NCBI GenBank assembly: GCA_017854535.1
Contig: JAFMHL010000004.1
Coordinates: 1 to 64,000 of the forward strand
Direction of reading: 5' to 3'
DNA from: Nitratireductor sp.
GTDB taxonomy: Bacteria > Pseudomonadota > Alphaproteobacteria > Rhizobiales > Rhizobiaceae
Length of the DNA stretch: 64,000 bases
In this document: positions 27,570 to 36,200 of the stretch, piece after piece
How the letters are laid out: every line of letters begins with the position of its first letter
Numbering within the stretch: the stretch's first letter is position 1
Notes under the pieces: generated by a model
Database searches by the model: none
What the model was told of the DNA's origin: nothing
The model's input: only the letters and a program-made list of their open reading frames with translations
Made by a program: the position numbers and the translations under genes

Positions 27570-27756
27570 ACCAAACACCTGCCAACAAAATAACGATGAA
27601 AATTGTCAAGGCAGGCAGCAGAACTAGGTCAAGATAACCAATTAATGCCGACAAACCTAAAAGAGCAAATAGCCAAACCAGCGCGGGAGTAAAGCAACAA
27701 ATTGCGGTGACAACCGTCCCGATAAGGCCAATCTTCAGCAACTTATCCGATTTCAT
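27550..27756 (-). CDS. MerF-like small membrane protein
   Basis: A 68-residue protein with two membrane helices. The first contains AICCFTPALVWL (about 18-29), the vicinal Cys pair before a Phe-Thr-Pro that marks MerF, and the second is LSALIGYLDLVLLPALTIFI (about 35-54). MerF carries Hg(II) across the inner membrane, but the C-terminal CC motif of classical MerF is missing here. There is no merR, merA or merP nearby, so it stands alone. It overlaps the ABC permease tail-to-tail by 20 bp. Family call good; mercury transport only inferred. Confidence 0.68.
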   Translation of the reverse strand: MKSDKLLKIGLIGTVVTAICCFTPALVWLFALLGLSALIGYLDLVLLPALTIFIVILLAGVWFKLNRS

Positions 27757-27885
27757 TGACTTCCCTCCAAGAAGTTTGCTTAGCCTACAAGGCGACCTGG
27801 ATCAAAACACTATTTCGGCATTTTTCCTTCCACCCTTGACAAAATCTGGTATGGCTTGGCTTGATCTAACAATCAGGCCAGATTC

Positions 27886-29499
27886 TTGACCAGCGAATTT
27901 TTTGACAGCGAAGACGATGATGCAGCCCCTGCCGCATCAAATGTGATGGAACTTTCCGTCACGGAGATTTCCGGCAAGCTGAAGCGCATGGTCGAAGATA
28001 CGTTTGGCCGGGTTAGAGTGCGTGGTGAAATAGCTGGCTATCGCGGACCGCATTCCTCGGGCCATATGTATTTTTCTCTTAAAGATGAAAAAGCCCGGAT
28101 TGAAGCGGTTGTCTGGCGCGGGGTAGCGGGAAAATTAAAGCATCGCCCTGAAGAGGGCATGGAAGTCATTGCCACTGGCAAACTGACCACCTATCCCGGT
28201 TCTTCAAAATATCAAATTGTGATCGAGCAGATTGAGCCGGCGGGCGCTGGTGCGCTGATGGCCTTGCTGGAAGAGCGCAAGAAAAAGCTTGAAGCAGAAG
28301 GTTTGTTTTCCCCAGAGCGCAAACAATTGCTCCCCTATATGCCGCTTGTGGTTGGGGTAATCACCTCTCCAACGGGCGCAGTTATCCGCGATATTTTGCA
28401 CCGGATTGCAGATCGGTTTCCGCTGCATGTTATTGTTTGGCCTGTTCGTGTTCAAGGTGACACAGCAGGAAAGGAAGTGGCTTGGGCGATCAACGGGTTT
28501 AATGCACTTGATGAAAATGGCAGCGTTGCCAAACCGGATGTGCTGATCGTTGCGCGCGGCGGCGGATCCGTCGAAGATTTATGGGGCTTTAACGATGAGG
28601 CCGTGGTTCGTGCTGCTGCCAATTCGATGATCCCAATTGTTTCAGCGGTCGGCCATGAAACCGACTGGACACTGATTGACATGGCAGCCGATGTGCGTGC
28701 GCCGACGCCAACAGGTGCTGCTGAAATGATCGTGCCCGTTAAGGCCGATCTGGAAGCGCATTTGGCAACTCTAGGTGCGCGCCTAAGGGCCGGATTATCG
28801 CGAACGCTGGATAGCGCAAAGACCAGTTTACGGGCGGCGATGCGCGGTCTTCCAACCCCTGACAGCCTGTTTGCAGTGCAAAGCCAACGCTTTGACAGCG
28901 TTGCCAGTCGATTGTCACGCGGACTGGTTTCTGCATTACAAACCAAACAATTGGAATATCAACAAAAAGCTGGCAAGCTGACACCCTCTTTACTCGGTGC
29001 GCCCGTTGAGCAAAAGAGACAAAAACTGGGTTATGCCGAGAACAGGCTTAAAACCGCAAGCCGCAGCCAGATCGAGTTCAAATCAAACGCTTTGGCAAAG
29101 GCTCGTTTATCGCCAAATCTCATTCAACCATCGATTACAGATGCCAAGCGGCGTTTTGATTATACCATCCGGAGTCTCGAAGCCGCCCAAACCAATCGAA
29201 GTCAAACGCTTCGCCAGAAGCTGGATCAAGCTTCACGCCTGTTAAATTCCTACAGCCATGAAAAAACTTTGGAGCGTGGGTTCACTTTGGTGCGGGATAT
29301 AAATGGTAAGATCATCACAAGTGCGGAACAAACCGCTTCTAATACTGCCTATGAAATTGAATTTGCTGATGATCGCATCGGCGTTATTCGTAATGACAGC
29401 GCCAAAGTTGGTGGGACGCCTTCCAAACAAAGCCCGAGGAAAACCAGCGGTAAATCTGATGAAGCCCCGCCGCCTGCAAAACAAGGCAGCCTGTTTTAA
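27886..29499 (+). CDS. xseA: Exodeoxyribonuclease VII large subunit
   Basis: Catalytic subunit of exonuclease VII, which degrades single-stranded DNA and works in mismatch repair. It is 537 residues: an N-terminal OB fold (about 20-120, with VRGEIAGYRGPHSSGHMYF), the catalytic core (about 140-330; GVITSPTGAVIRDI, ARGGGSVEDLWGFNDE, PIVSAVGHETD), a long coiled-coil arm (about 300-460) and a small C-terminal domain. A Lys/Ser/Pro tail (about 500-537) is longer than in E. coli. TTG start at 27886. A TTGACA -35-like element lies at about 27836. The small subunit is not in the window. Confidence 0.93.
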   Translation: MTSEFFDSEDDDAAPAASNVMELSVTEISGKLKRMVEDTFGRVRVRGEIAGYRGPHSSGHMYFSLKDEKARIEAVVWRGVAGKLKHRPEEGMEVIATGKLTTYPGSSKYQIVIEQIEPAGAGALMALLEERKKKLEAEGLFSPERKQLLPYMPLVVGVITSPTGAVIRDILHRIADRFPLHVIVWPVRVQGDTAGKEVAWAINGFNALDENGSVAKPDVLIVARGGGSVEDLWGFNDEAVVRAAANSMIPIVSAVGHETDWTLIDMAADVRAPTPTGAAEMIVPVKADLEAHLATLGARLRAGLSRTLDSAKTSLRAAMRGLPTPDSLFAVQSQRFDSVASRLSRGLVSALQTKQLEYQQKAGKLTPSLLGAPVEQKRQKLGYAENRLKTASRSQIEFKSNALAKARLSPNLIQPSITDAKRRFDYTIRSLEAAQTNRSQTLRQKLDQASRLLNSYSHEKTLERGFTLVRDINGKIITSAEQTASNTAYEIEFADDRIGVIRNDSAKVGGTPSKQSPRKTSGKSDEAPPPAKQGSLF

Positions 29500-29642
29500 A
29501 GCGATAACAAGTTTCCCCACAAAGAGACTAGACTAAGCACACCAATTGCTTTGCCATACTTTAGCGATATATATCAGGCAGTTGGAATGATCGAATTTGC
29601 TCAAAGGTTGTTCCTAAAACAAAAAATCTCAGCATTTTTTGA

Positions 29643-29658
29643 TTAACGCTTTGTTAAC
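29643..29658. promoter_or_regulatory. CtrA-box match before NUDIX gene
   Basis: TTAACGCTTTGTTAAC is an exact TTAA-N7-TTAAC, 40 bp before the ATG at 29698. A possible -10, TATATG, lies at 29664-29669. A spare TTAACC half-site follows at about 29682. Confidence 0.6.
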
Positions 29659-29697
29659 TACTTTATATGGAGAATGCCGGATTAACCGGAAACGAAT

Positions 29698-30207
29698 ATG
29701 ATCACCCAAACCAGTTTAACCAGCCCGTTTCGCGCGATCAGGCAATTTTTTGATTTGATGTTTCGCCGTCCGCCACGCACCCAGTTGGCGGCGCTGTGTT
29801 ATCGTCTTTCAGACAATGGTCCTGAAGTCTTGCTCATTACAAGTCGCAACACAAAACGCCTGATTATTCCAAAAGGCTGGCCTATGGCGAAACTGTCTGC
29901 GCGGAAAACGGCCAAGCGTGAAGCCTATGAAGAAGCTGGCATCATTGGGAAAGTGGCCAAAGAACCGATAGGCGAGTTTCCATCTTCAAAAGGTTTAGGC
30001 AATGGCTTTAAAGTCAAAACCAATGTCATCGTTTTCCCACTTGCTGTTGAAGAACAGATAAACGAATTTCCAGAAATGGGCCAAAGAGAACTGCTTTGGA
30101 TGCCGCTTGATCGGGCGATTGACAGTTGTCAGGAAGAGGGACTGCGCCATTTGTTGAAATCTGAGGCAGTAAATTCCCTGTTGATGGACCCTAAAACACC
30201 AGCCTAG
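29698..30207 (+). CDS. NUDIX hydrolase
   Basis: This 169-residue pyrophosphatase has the PKGWP entry segment of diadenosine/diphosphoinositol polyphosphate hydrolases and a NUDIX box in KTAKREAYEEAGI (about 73-85). The G-x5-E position holds Leu in place of Glu, a variation I recall in related alphaproteobacterial proteins, while the catalytic REAYEEAG is intact. The substrate is a nucleoside-diphosphate-linked compound, not determinable here. A CtrA box sits upstream at 29643-29658. The next gene, pit, starts 63 bp downstream. Confidence 0.82.
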   Translation: MITQTSLTSPFRAIRQFFDLMFRRPPRTQLAALCYRLSDNGPEVLLITSRNTKRLIIPKGWPMAKLSARKTAKREAYEEAGIIGKVAKEPIGEFPSSKGLGNGFKVKTNVIVFPLAVEEQINEFPEMGQRELLWMPLDRAIDSCQEEGLRHLLKSEAVNSLLMDPKTPA

Positions 30208-30270
30208 AAGTTTCCGCGGAAAATAAACTCTGCTATCCATCCGGCAGAAACATTTCCCGGGGAACTTATT

Positions 30271-31761
30271 ATGGAAACCAAAAAACCAACCCTAGACAAA
30301 GATCTAGACAAGATTGCCTATGTGGAAGAGGCGACCGGCGTGTTGGCGCGTGGTTATGTTGCGCCCGGCATCGCCCTGCTTTTCATCATAGTCGTCATGG
30401 TTGTTGCGACAGCATTCGTTGCTGGTGAAACCGGCGCGTGGATCATTGTCGCGGCGGCTGCTATTGGAGGCTATATGGCGCTGAATATCGGCGCGAACGA
30501 TGTGGCTAATAATGTCGGCCCTGCAGTTGGCTCCAATGCCATGACTATGGGGACTGCCCTGATAATTGCCGCGGTCTTTGAAAGCGCGGGAGCCTTGATC
30601 GCAGGCGGCGATGTGGTGGGTACCATCTCAAAAGGTATCATCAATGTTGATGCGGTTTCTGATAAAAATATTTTCATTGCCGCTATGATGTCGGCCTTAG
30701 TCGCTTCTGCCCTTTGGGTCAATTTAGCAACCTGGGTTGGTGCACCCGTTTCAACCACACACTCAATTGTTGGTGGTGTGATGGGCGCAGGCATTGCTGC
30801 AGCAGGATTTGGAGCTGTCATCTGGCCAACCATGGGAGCCATCGCTGCAAGCTGGGTTATTTCTCCGTTATTAGGCGGCGTGATTGCTGCACTTTTCTTG
30901 TTTTTCATCAAAGAGAAAATCATCTATCAGGACGACAAAATCGCCGCATCGAAAAAATGGGTCCCAGTGCTTATAGCCATTATGGCAGGCACATTCTCTG
31001 CCTATCTTGCGCTTAAAGGCATCAAGAAAATCATCAAGTTGGATATGAGTACAGCTATCTTGATTGGTATCGGTATCGGGATATTAACTTGGGTCGTTAC
31101 GAAGCCATTGATCGCTAAACAGGCTGAGGGTTTAGAAAATCGTAACCAGTCAATCCGCAAATTGTTTGCCATCCCATTGGTTTGTTCTGCGGCTTTGTTG
31201 TCATTTGCTCATGGTGCAAATGATGTTGCCAATGCGGTTGGTCCATTGGCAGCTATCGTCCACACGGTGGAACTGGGCGATGTAGCCTCCAATGTTAGCA
31301 TTCCACTTTGGGTGATGTTTGTCGGCGCTGTGGGCATTTCGATCGGACTGCTGCTATTTGGGCCAAAGCTCATTCGCATGGTGGGACAACAAATTACCAA
31401 GCTAAACCCGATGCGCGCTTATTGTGTTGCCCTTTCTGCAGCGATCACGGTGATTATCGCTTCTTGGCTTGGCCTTCCAGTTAGCTCAACGCATATTGCG
31501 GTGGGCGCTGTGTTTGGTGTCGGCTTTTTCCGCGAATGGTATACGGGTAAATCAAAAACCCGCAGGGCCTATGTACAGGCGCATGAATCGCGCCATGAAA
31601 CGAAAAGCATAGAGCCAAAAGACAAAGCGGAAATCACCCGCAGAAAGCTGGTTCGCCGTTCACATTTTATGACTATCGTTTCAGCGTGGATCATTACAGT
31701 GCCAGCCGCAGCAGTGCTATCCGGCATTCTATTTTTCCCATTGTCAGCAGTGCTTAAATAA
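30271..31761 (+). CDS. pit: Inorganic phosphate transporter, Pit family
   Basis: Low-affinity inner-membrane phosphate (or metal phosphate) symporter, 496 residues. Both inverted-repeat halves carry the family signature: GANDVANNVGPAVGS (about 72-86) and GANDVANAVGPLAAI (about 314-328), each followed by a helix with PVSTTHS or PVSSTHI. The loop between the halves and the basic C-terminal cytoplasmic segment (about 425-470) are longer than in E. coli PitA. A perfect 12-bp palindrome, tttccgcggaaa (30211-30222), lies 49 bp before the ATG and could be an operator. Confidence 0.93.
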   Translation: METKKPTLDKDLDKIAYVEEATGVLARGYVAPGIALLFIIVVMVVATAFVAGETGAWIIVAAAAIGGYMALNIGANDVANNVGPAVGSNAMTMGTALIIAAVFESAGALIAGGDVVGTISKGIINVDAVSDKNIFIAAMMSALVASALWVNLATWVGAPVSTTHSIVGGVMGAGIAAAGFGAVIWPTMGAIAASWVISPLLGGVIAALFLFFIKEKIIYQDDKIAASKKWVPVLIAIMAGTFSAYLALKGIKKIIKLDMSTAILIGIGIGILTWVVTKPLIAKQAEGLENRNQSIRKLFAIPLVCSAALLSFAHGANDVANAVGPLAAIVHTVELGDVASNVSIPLWVMFVGAVGISIGLLLFGPKLIRMVGQQITKLNPMRAYCVALSAAITVIIASWLGLPVSSTHIAVGAVFGVGFFREWYTGKSKTRRAYVQAHESRHETKSIEPKDKAEITRRKLVRRSHFMTIVSAWIITVPAAAVLSGILFFPLSAVLK

Positions 31762-31786
31762 AATTTGGGTTGGAAGCCTCAATTTA

Positions 31787-32713
31787 TCAGGCTTCCAACT
31801 CGCTTCTCCATGGAGAATTCGAACCGGCTTTTGCGACCGTCATTGCGGCAACTTTGGCGGCCAGATTGCCGGCATTCAGCAATTGATCCTTGCTTGCTGA
31901 AGCCAGTGCAGACTTGGCAAGTATGCCTTGCTCTTCAAGTCCGCCAAGAAAACCTGCGTTAAACGTATCTCCAGCGCCCACCGTGTCGACGACCTCTGCC
32001 TTTACAGGAAGCACAGAAATCTCACCGTTTTTGGTATAAAGCGATGCACCTTCTGCGCCCCGTGTCATGATCACAACAGAACACCCATTAGCCAACCAGT
32101 GTTGAAGCAGGCCATTTTCATCGGCGCCATTTGCGATCCAAGCAAGATCCTCATCTGAAACTTTGATGATGTCTGACATGGCAGCCATGCGCTCCATGCG
32201 GGCGCGATGAGCCTCAACATCTGTAATAAAACTCGGGCGGATATTGGGATCAAAAGAGATAACCAGATTTGGCGAGTGCTGACTCATAAGGGTTTCATAA
32301 GTGCTTCCACAAGGTTCTGGGATCAAACTGATCGCCCCAAAATGCATGGCCTTTGCATCGCTCGGAATTTCTGGAATTTCAGAGTATTCCAGCAAGCGCC
32401 CGGCGCTGTTTTCATCATAGAAGGAATATTCCGCGTGGCCATTGGTGAGTTTGACGAATGCCAATGTGGAAGGTTTGTCCTTACGAACGCAATATTTTAT
32501 CGAAACGCCAGACTGTTCCAGACTTTCAATCAACTGGTCGCCAAACATATCTGCAGAGACACCTGAAACAAAGCCTGTGGAAAATCCTAACCGTCCAAGA
32601 GCAATTGCAGTATTAAAAATCGCTCCACCAGAAACAGGCAAGAACACATTGCTGCCATCGGGCAATTGCCTTGGCAACATATCGATCAGCGCTTCACCGC
32701 AACATAAAATCAT
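31787..32713 (-). CDS. PfkB-family sugar kinase (fructokinase-like)
   Basis: Ribokinase-fold kinase of 308 residues. The N-terminal signature GGAIFNTAIALGRLG (about 29-43) and the C-terminal signature DTVGAGDTFNAGFLGGL (about 243-259, catalytic Asp in GAGD) are complete. The closest named group is fructokinase, with other 2-keto sugars possible. It converges with pit, and its last codons take part in an 11-bp hairpin (31769-31799) without a T-run. It has no sugar transporter beside it. Confidence 0.85.
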   Translation of the reverse strand: MILCCGEALIDMLPRQLPDGSNVFLPVSGGAIFNTAIALGRLGFSTGFVSGVSADMFGDQLIESLEQSGVSIKYCVRKDKPSTLAFVKLTNGHAEYSFYDENSAGRLLEYSEIPEIPSDAKAMHFGAISLIPEPCGSTYETLMSQHSPNLVISFDPNIRPSFITDVEAHRARMERMAAMSDIIKVSDEDLAWIANGADENGLLQHWLANGCSVVIMTRGAEGASLYTKNGEISVLPVKAEVVDTVGAGDTFNAGFLGGLEEQGILAKSALASASKDQLLNAGNLAAKVAAMTVAKAGSNSPWRSELEA

Positions 32714-32903
32714 GAAACTGACTTTCCCAAACTAGAACTACTGAGCTTTAGCATTTCTGCCGAGGCCCAAAAAACTGGGTTCCGAATAGCTTGTTTGGAG
32801 TTAAAAATCCACAAGGCACCTGCAGGTATGAGAATTTTTATCCAATTGGAGAAAAATTCCCACCGCAGACACAATTATCACCGATCAAGTTTAGGGAAAA
32901 TAA

Positions 32904-32980
32904 TGGTACGGTTGGAAGGAATTGAACCATCGACCTCTTGCGCCACAAGCAAGCGCTCTAACCAACTGAGCTACAACCGC
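32904..32980 (-). tRNA. tRNA-His (anticodon GUG)
   Basis: A 77-nt cloverleaf with encoded CCA (32904-32906). Acceptor gcggttg/caaccgt, D-stem gctc/gagc, anticodon stem cttgc/gcaag with loop ttgtggc (anticodon GTG), T-loop ttcaatt. The T-stem gatgg/ccttc has one U-U mismatch. The discriminator is A73, the terminal pair is G1-U72, and the base before G1 is T, so no G-1 is encoded. Canonical tRNA-His needs G-1:C73; many alphaproteobacteria lack it. Confidence 0.93.
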
Positions 32981-33294
32981 ACATTCCAGAGCACCCTATT
33001 TCGTTAGCCAAAGACTTTGGCCAAAGGATGATGCCGGACGATGCTGGAATAAGGAGAAGTCCGACGTTTTGCAAGTCTCTTTTCCAATTTTTGAAACGGA
33101 ATCTGCCAAGTGCCCTCTAAAATCAGATTTTACCAACTATTTGAGCTGAATCTGGATCAAATCCCATCTATTGGCGGCGCTGCCATTAACTGTCTTAAGC
33201 GAATTTACCCTCTCCAATGGCCCAAAAGCTGGACCGGAATAGGCAAAACAGATATTAATCTTTCGTTAACTTAGCCGGCTGGCCGCCCCAATCA
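32981..33294. other. Gap between tRNA-His and kinase; CtrA box inside
   Basis: No gene is recognised in these 314 bp. It holds the promoter of tRNA-His on the minus strand and a CtrA-box match at 33255-33270, described separately. Confidence 0.6.
33255..33270. promoter_or_regulatory. CtrA-box match before PdhS-like kinase
   Basis: TTAATCTTTCGTTAAC is an exact TTAA-N7-TTAAC, 24 bp before the first ATG of the kinase gene at 33295. If it marks the -35, transcription would begin close to that ATG, so the true start codon may be 33310 or 33349. Confidence 0.65.
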
Positions 33295-36200
33295 ATGTCT
33301 GTATTGCGTATGAACCGTTCAGAATATTCCTATTTAGACCTCACAGTGATGCCTTTCTTACAAAGGAAGGTGATCTCTAGTGATGCAGCTATTTTATTCG
33401 ATGAAGACGTCACCAAAGTGCTTTGGGCCAATGCGGTCGGGACAGAATTGTTTGGCGGAAGCGGTATTTTTGGCCTGTTGGACTTAGAACTTTCAGAAAA
33501 GCATAGCCTAGTTCGTCAGCTGAAAAATGCTGCGAGGCAGATCAATGACCGTGATCCGGTTGAGCGCGGGTTTAGAGTGGCGCGTGGTCTGAAATCAGAA
33601 TTGATGCAAGGCGAACTGACCAAAACCTTGCTGCCCAATGGCGAGGAATCTCTTCTGTTGGTTTTTGGAGCTCATGGCAAAGCCACAAAAATGCGGGAAC
33701 ATGAATTGGCCGTTATGGCTGTTGATGCGCTGGATGACTTTGCAGATGCAGCAGCCATAGTGGATGAATATGGTTTGGTGTTGGCCTCCTCCGCTGGCTT
33801 CGACACCTTGGACATCGACGCTGACACGCTTGAAACTTTGATTGGCGTCGTTGCCCGTGAAGATGACCGTTTGGTCAAACGCAAAATTGAAATCGGTTCA
33901 GGTCATCATGCAGCAGCCGGTCTAGGACGTATCCGTGACACACCAGGACGGTTCCTGATTGTTATTGCGGACACCAATGATCAGCTGGACGAAGGGGATG
34001 AGGGCGTTGTAAGTAGTGATCCTGCTCAAGAACCGGAAATGCGTGGTTTGCTTTTTGATAACCATAGCGATGGCGAGAAAGACGACTTTCTGGAAGACAA
34101 GGTTGATGACGAGCCATTACCGCCGTGGTTGGAAGAAGACGAAGTAATCCATGGAGACAGCTCAATTGATGCCCCAAATAATGCGGAAGTGGAAACTTCC
34201 AAAACAGTTACCGAACCAGCGTCCGCAATTGATCTCTCGGACAAGGAAGAGGCTAGTGCACCCACGCCAGCTAAAAGTGAATTTGTAAGCCAGCAAGCCA
34301 AGACAAAAGAAAGCGGATCGCTGCTGGATCGTTGGTATTTTTCTGGCAATACGGAAAAAAGTATTTCCCCAAAGGCAAAGCCTCCAAAGGACAATCAGGA
34401 TACTGCTTTTGATAATGAACAGAAACAAGAAGCAGATATTTTCGAAACTAGCGCCAATCTCGAAGGGGAAACAAACACCGAAGAAAAAGTAACAAATCAG
34501 ATTTTCGATCCTACTTTGTCTGACCTGCCGGCACTTGCAGCAACTAATGCTTCTAAGGCTGACGATGATATAGTTGAACAGAATGGTTCTGCTTCAAGCG
34601 AAGAAGCGCCAGTCATAAGCGAAACGCCTTTTCAACAACCTCGCCGTTTTGCGTTTTCTATTGATCGTTTTCAGGTCATCAAATCTGTTTCGCCCGAACT
34701 AGCTGCTGCCGTTGGAGAACATTCCGGCAATATTCTTGGTAAGCATTGGAAAGCAATTTCCAAGGAGCGCGGATTTGATGAGAATGATGCCATCCTCAGC
34801 GTGTTGGAGAAGGCGGACACCTGGTCTGGCAAGAGCGTTTTATGGCCAGTTGACGAAACCGACATGGTTGTTCCTGTGGATCTGGCAGCGCTTCCTATTT
34901 TCGATCGCGAGCGTAATTTTGATGGATTTAGAGGATTTGGCGTTATCCGGATGGACGACGCGATAGTCGATCCAAATGGTATTGGTTTTCAGATCGCTCC
35001 AGAAACTGCTCCCGACGAGCTTGCAAAAGACGTTGATGCAAAGACTTCCCAGTCCGACAAAGACGACGACAGTACATTCGCAAGACCTGTTTGGGGAACT
35101 AATCTTGACGTAGAAGATAGCATTAAATTTTCCGCTGAACCCATCGAGGACGAAGCAAAAGCTCCAGCCTCAGATTCATGGCAACAACCCAAAGCTGATA
35201 ATGTCTTCCAGCTTTCTTCAAGTCGCAAACCTGCTGCTAGCGAAAACCGCGATATTGAACCAACAGTTAATGATGGCAGCGACGAACAACTATCTGGAAA
35301 AGAGCAGCGAGCTTTTTCCGAGATAAGCCGTTCTTTGAGTGAAAAAACCCAAATTGAAGATGTTTCTGAAGATGAGACAAAGCTGGCGTCACCAAAAGAA
35401 AACTCTCCTTTAGCATCAGCGCCACTTTTAGAAACTCTGCCTGTACCTCTATTTGTTTATCGCGCAGAAAAAACACTATTTGCCAATGAAGCCCTGTTAA
35501 ATCTGACCGGATATGCTTCTACCCAAGAGATTGCCGATGCCGGCGGTATCGAAGCACTATTGTCAGATCGCAATGCCCTAAACACATCTGATGCAAAGGG
35601 TATGAAACTGATCAAAAAGGATGGGGTAAAAATTGATGTTCGCTCCCGCCTTACCATCATTTCATGGGAAGATGAAAAAGCCTTTTGCCTTACGTTTGCT
35701 GAAATCCTGGGGGGTCCCATCGAGGAAAAAGCCGCATTGGACATGATCCGAGTTTCAGAGCTGGAAAACATTCTTGAGACTGCAGCAGATGGTATTTTGG
35801 TTATTGATCAGGATGGCAAAATTGAATCGCTAAACGCTTCAGGAGAAGCTCTTTTTGGACTTGAACAGAAAAATGTCATTGGCAAATCATTTGGGAAACT
35901 GTTTGCCACAGAAAGCCGGCAGGCACTTGAAACCTATATTCGTGATTTAAACGCACCAGGTGTTTCCGGCGTCATGAACCAAGGCCAGCAGGTCATTGGG
36001 GTAGAAGCTGGCGGTGGCCTGATTCCGCTTTTCGCTACACTTGGGCGGGTTGGAAATTCAAACCGCTATTGCGCGGTTCTACGTGATCTTACCCAATGGA
36101 AAAAGAACGAAGAAGAATTGGTTGAAGCCAAGCGTAATGCTGAAACAGCTAGTGAGCAAAAAAGTGAGTTCCTATCGCGGATCAGCCATGAAATACGCGA

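Noticed and set aside
28452-28946. Minus-strand open frame of 164 codons
   Set aside because: It is antisense to xseA, with no ribosome site.
30471-30923. Minus-strand open frame of 150 codons
   Set aside because: It is antisense to the pit membrane segments; hydrophobic shadow only.
31769-31799. 11-bp hairpin between pit and the sugar kinase as a terminator
   Set aside because: There is no T-run on either strand, and one arm is inside kinase codons.
32904-32980. tRNA-His as an integration site
   Set aside because: No integrase gene, no direct repeat of the tRNA 3' end, and ordinary chromosomal genes on both sides.
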